Source: Phycisphaerae bacterium (GTDB lineage: Bacteria; Planctomycetota; Phycisphaerae; UBA1845; Fen-1342). From it: a DNA stretch of 6,634 nucleotides. Within the stretch, counting starts at the first letter, position 1, and every line of letters starts with the position of its first letter. Positions 6,566-6,634 of the stretch are shown in pieces. The notes beneath the pieces were generated by a model, which did no database searches, was not told the DNA's origin, and saw nothing but the letters and a program-made list of their open reading frames with translations. The position numbers and the translations under genes are program-made. The stretch covers positions 1 through 6,634 of the forward strand of contig JALHOX010000256.1 of assembly GCA_022842805.1 (NCBI GenBank), given 5' to 3'.

Positions 6566-6634
6566 ATGCCCCACATCTCCTCCCGCACCCCCGAAGGAAT
6601 CCCCGGCCGCTGCCCGATCTGCCAGAACGAAGTC
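6566..6634 (+). CDS. N-terminus of a probable zinc-binding protein (3' end outside window)
   Basis: An ATG at 6566 opens a frame that runs to the window end (23 codons: MPHISSRTPEGIPGRCPICQ then NEV). AAGGGAG at 6554-6560 lies five bases upstream, a good ribosome binding site. The C-P-I-C at residues 16-19 looks like the first half of a zinc ribbon or knuckle; the second Cys pair would lie beyond the window. I recall planctomycete proteins that start with SRTPEG followed by a CPxCG and a later CPxCG pair, so this is probably a conserved member, but its function cannot be given. It is 54 bases from hicB and has its own ribosome binding site. Confidence 0.6.
   Translation, partial: MPHISSRTPEGIPGRCPICQNEV

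Overview
The window reads as ordinary-density chromosome from a high-GC bacterium, most likely a member of the Planctomycetota. Two things suggest the lineage: the C-terminal domain of the first (partial) protein resembles a SPOR-like domain that I associate with planctomycete proteins, and the last (partial) protein begins with a conserved SRTPEG...CPxC start that I also associate with that phylum. Both rest on memory of protein families, so the phylum call is moderate. All genes lie on the + strand.

Region 1 (1-530): the tail of an Ala/Pro-rich protein with a SPOR-like C-terminal domain, then a 156-base gap with two strong hairpins and no clear promoter. Region 2 (531-4199): a tight four-gene block, small TPR protein - dapB - murD - mutY, in which every junction is an ATGA stop/start overlap, so the genes are probably co-transcribed and translationally coupled. 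DapB makes the tetrahydrodipicolinate precursor of diaminopimelate and lysine, MurD adds D-glutamate to UDP-MurNAc-L-Ala, and MutY is the adenine glycosylase that corrects 8-oxoG:A mispairs. The first two serve peptidoglycan precursor synthesis; MutY is an unrelated repair partner. Region 3 (4200-4346): a gap with a perfect 8-bp dyad about 36 bases before the next gene. Region 4 (4347-6014): a stand-alone large subunit of a coenzyme-B12-dependent acyl-CoA mutase. Its substrate-determining residues (Phe79, Gln197) are those of isobutyryl-CoA mutase, not methylmalonyl-CoA mutase. Region 5 (6015-6511): a compact hicA-hicB toxin-antitoxin pair in locally lower-GC DNA. Region 6 (6512-6634): the start of a gene for a probable zinc-binding protein, cut by the window end.

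I found no RNA genes, CRISPR arrays, insertion sequences or prophage genes, and no clearly undescribed system. The points most worth a second look are the mutase specificity residues, the dyad upstream of the mutase, the regulation of the short HicB antitoxin, and the dapB-murD-mutY linkage.
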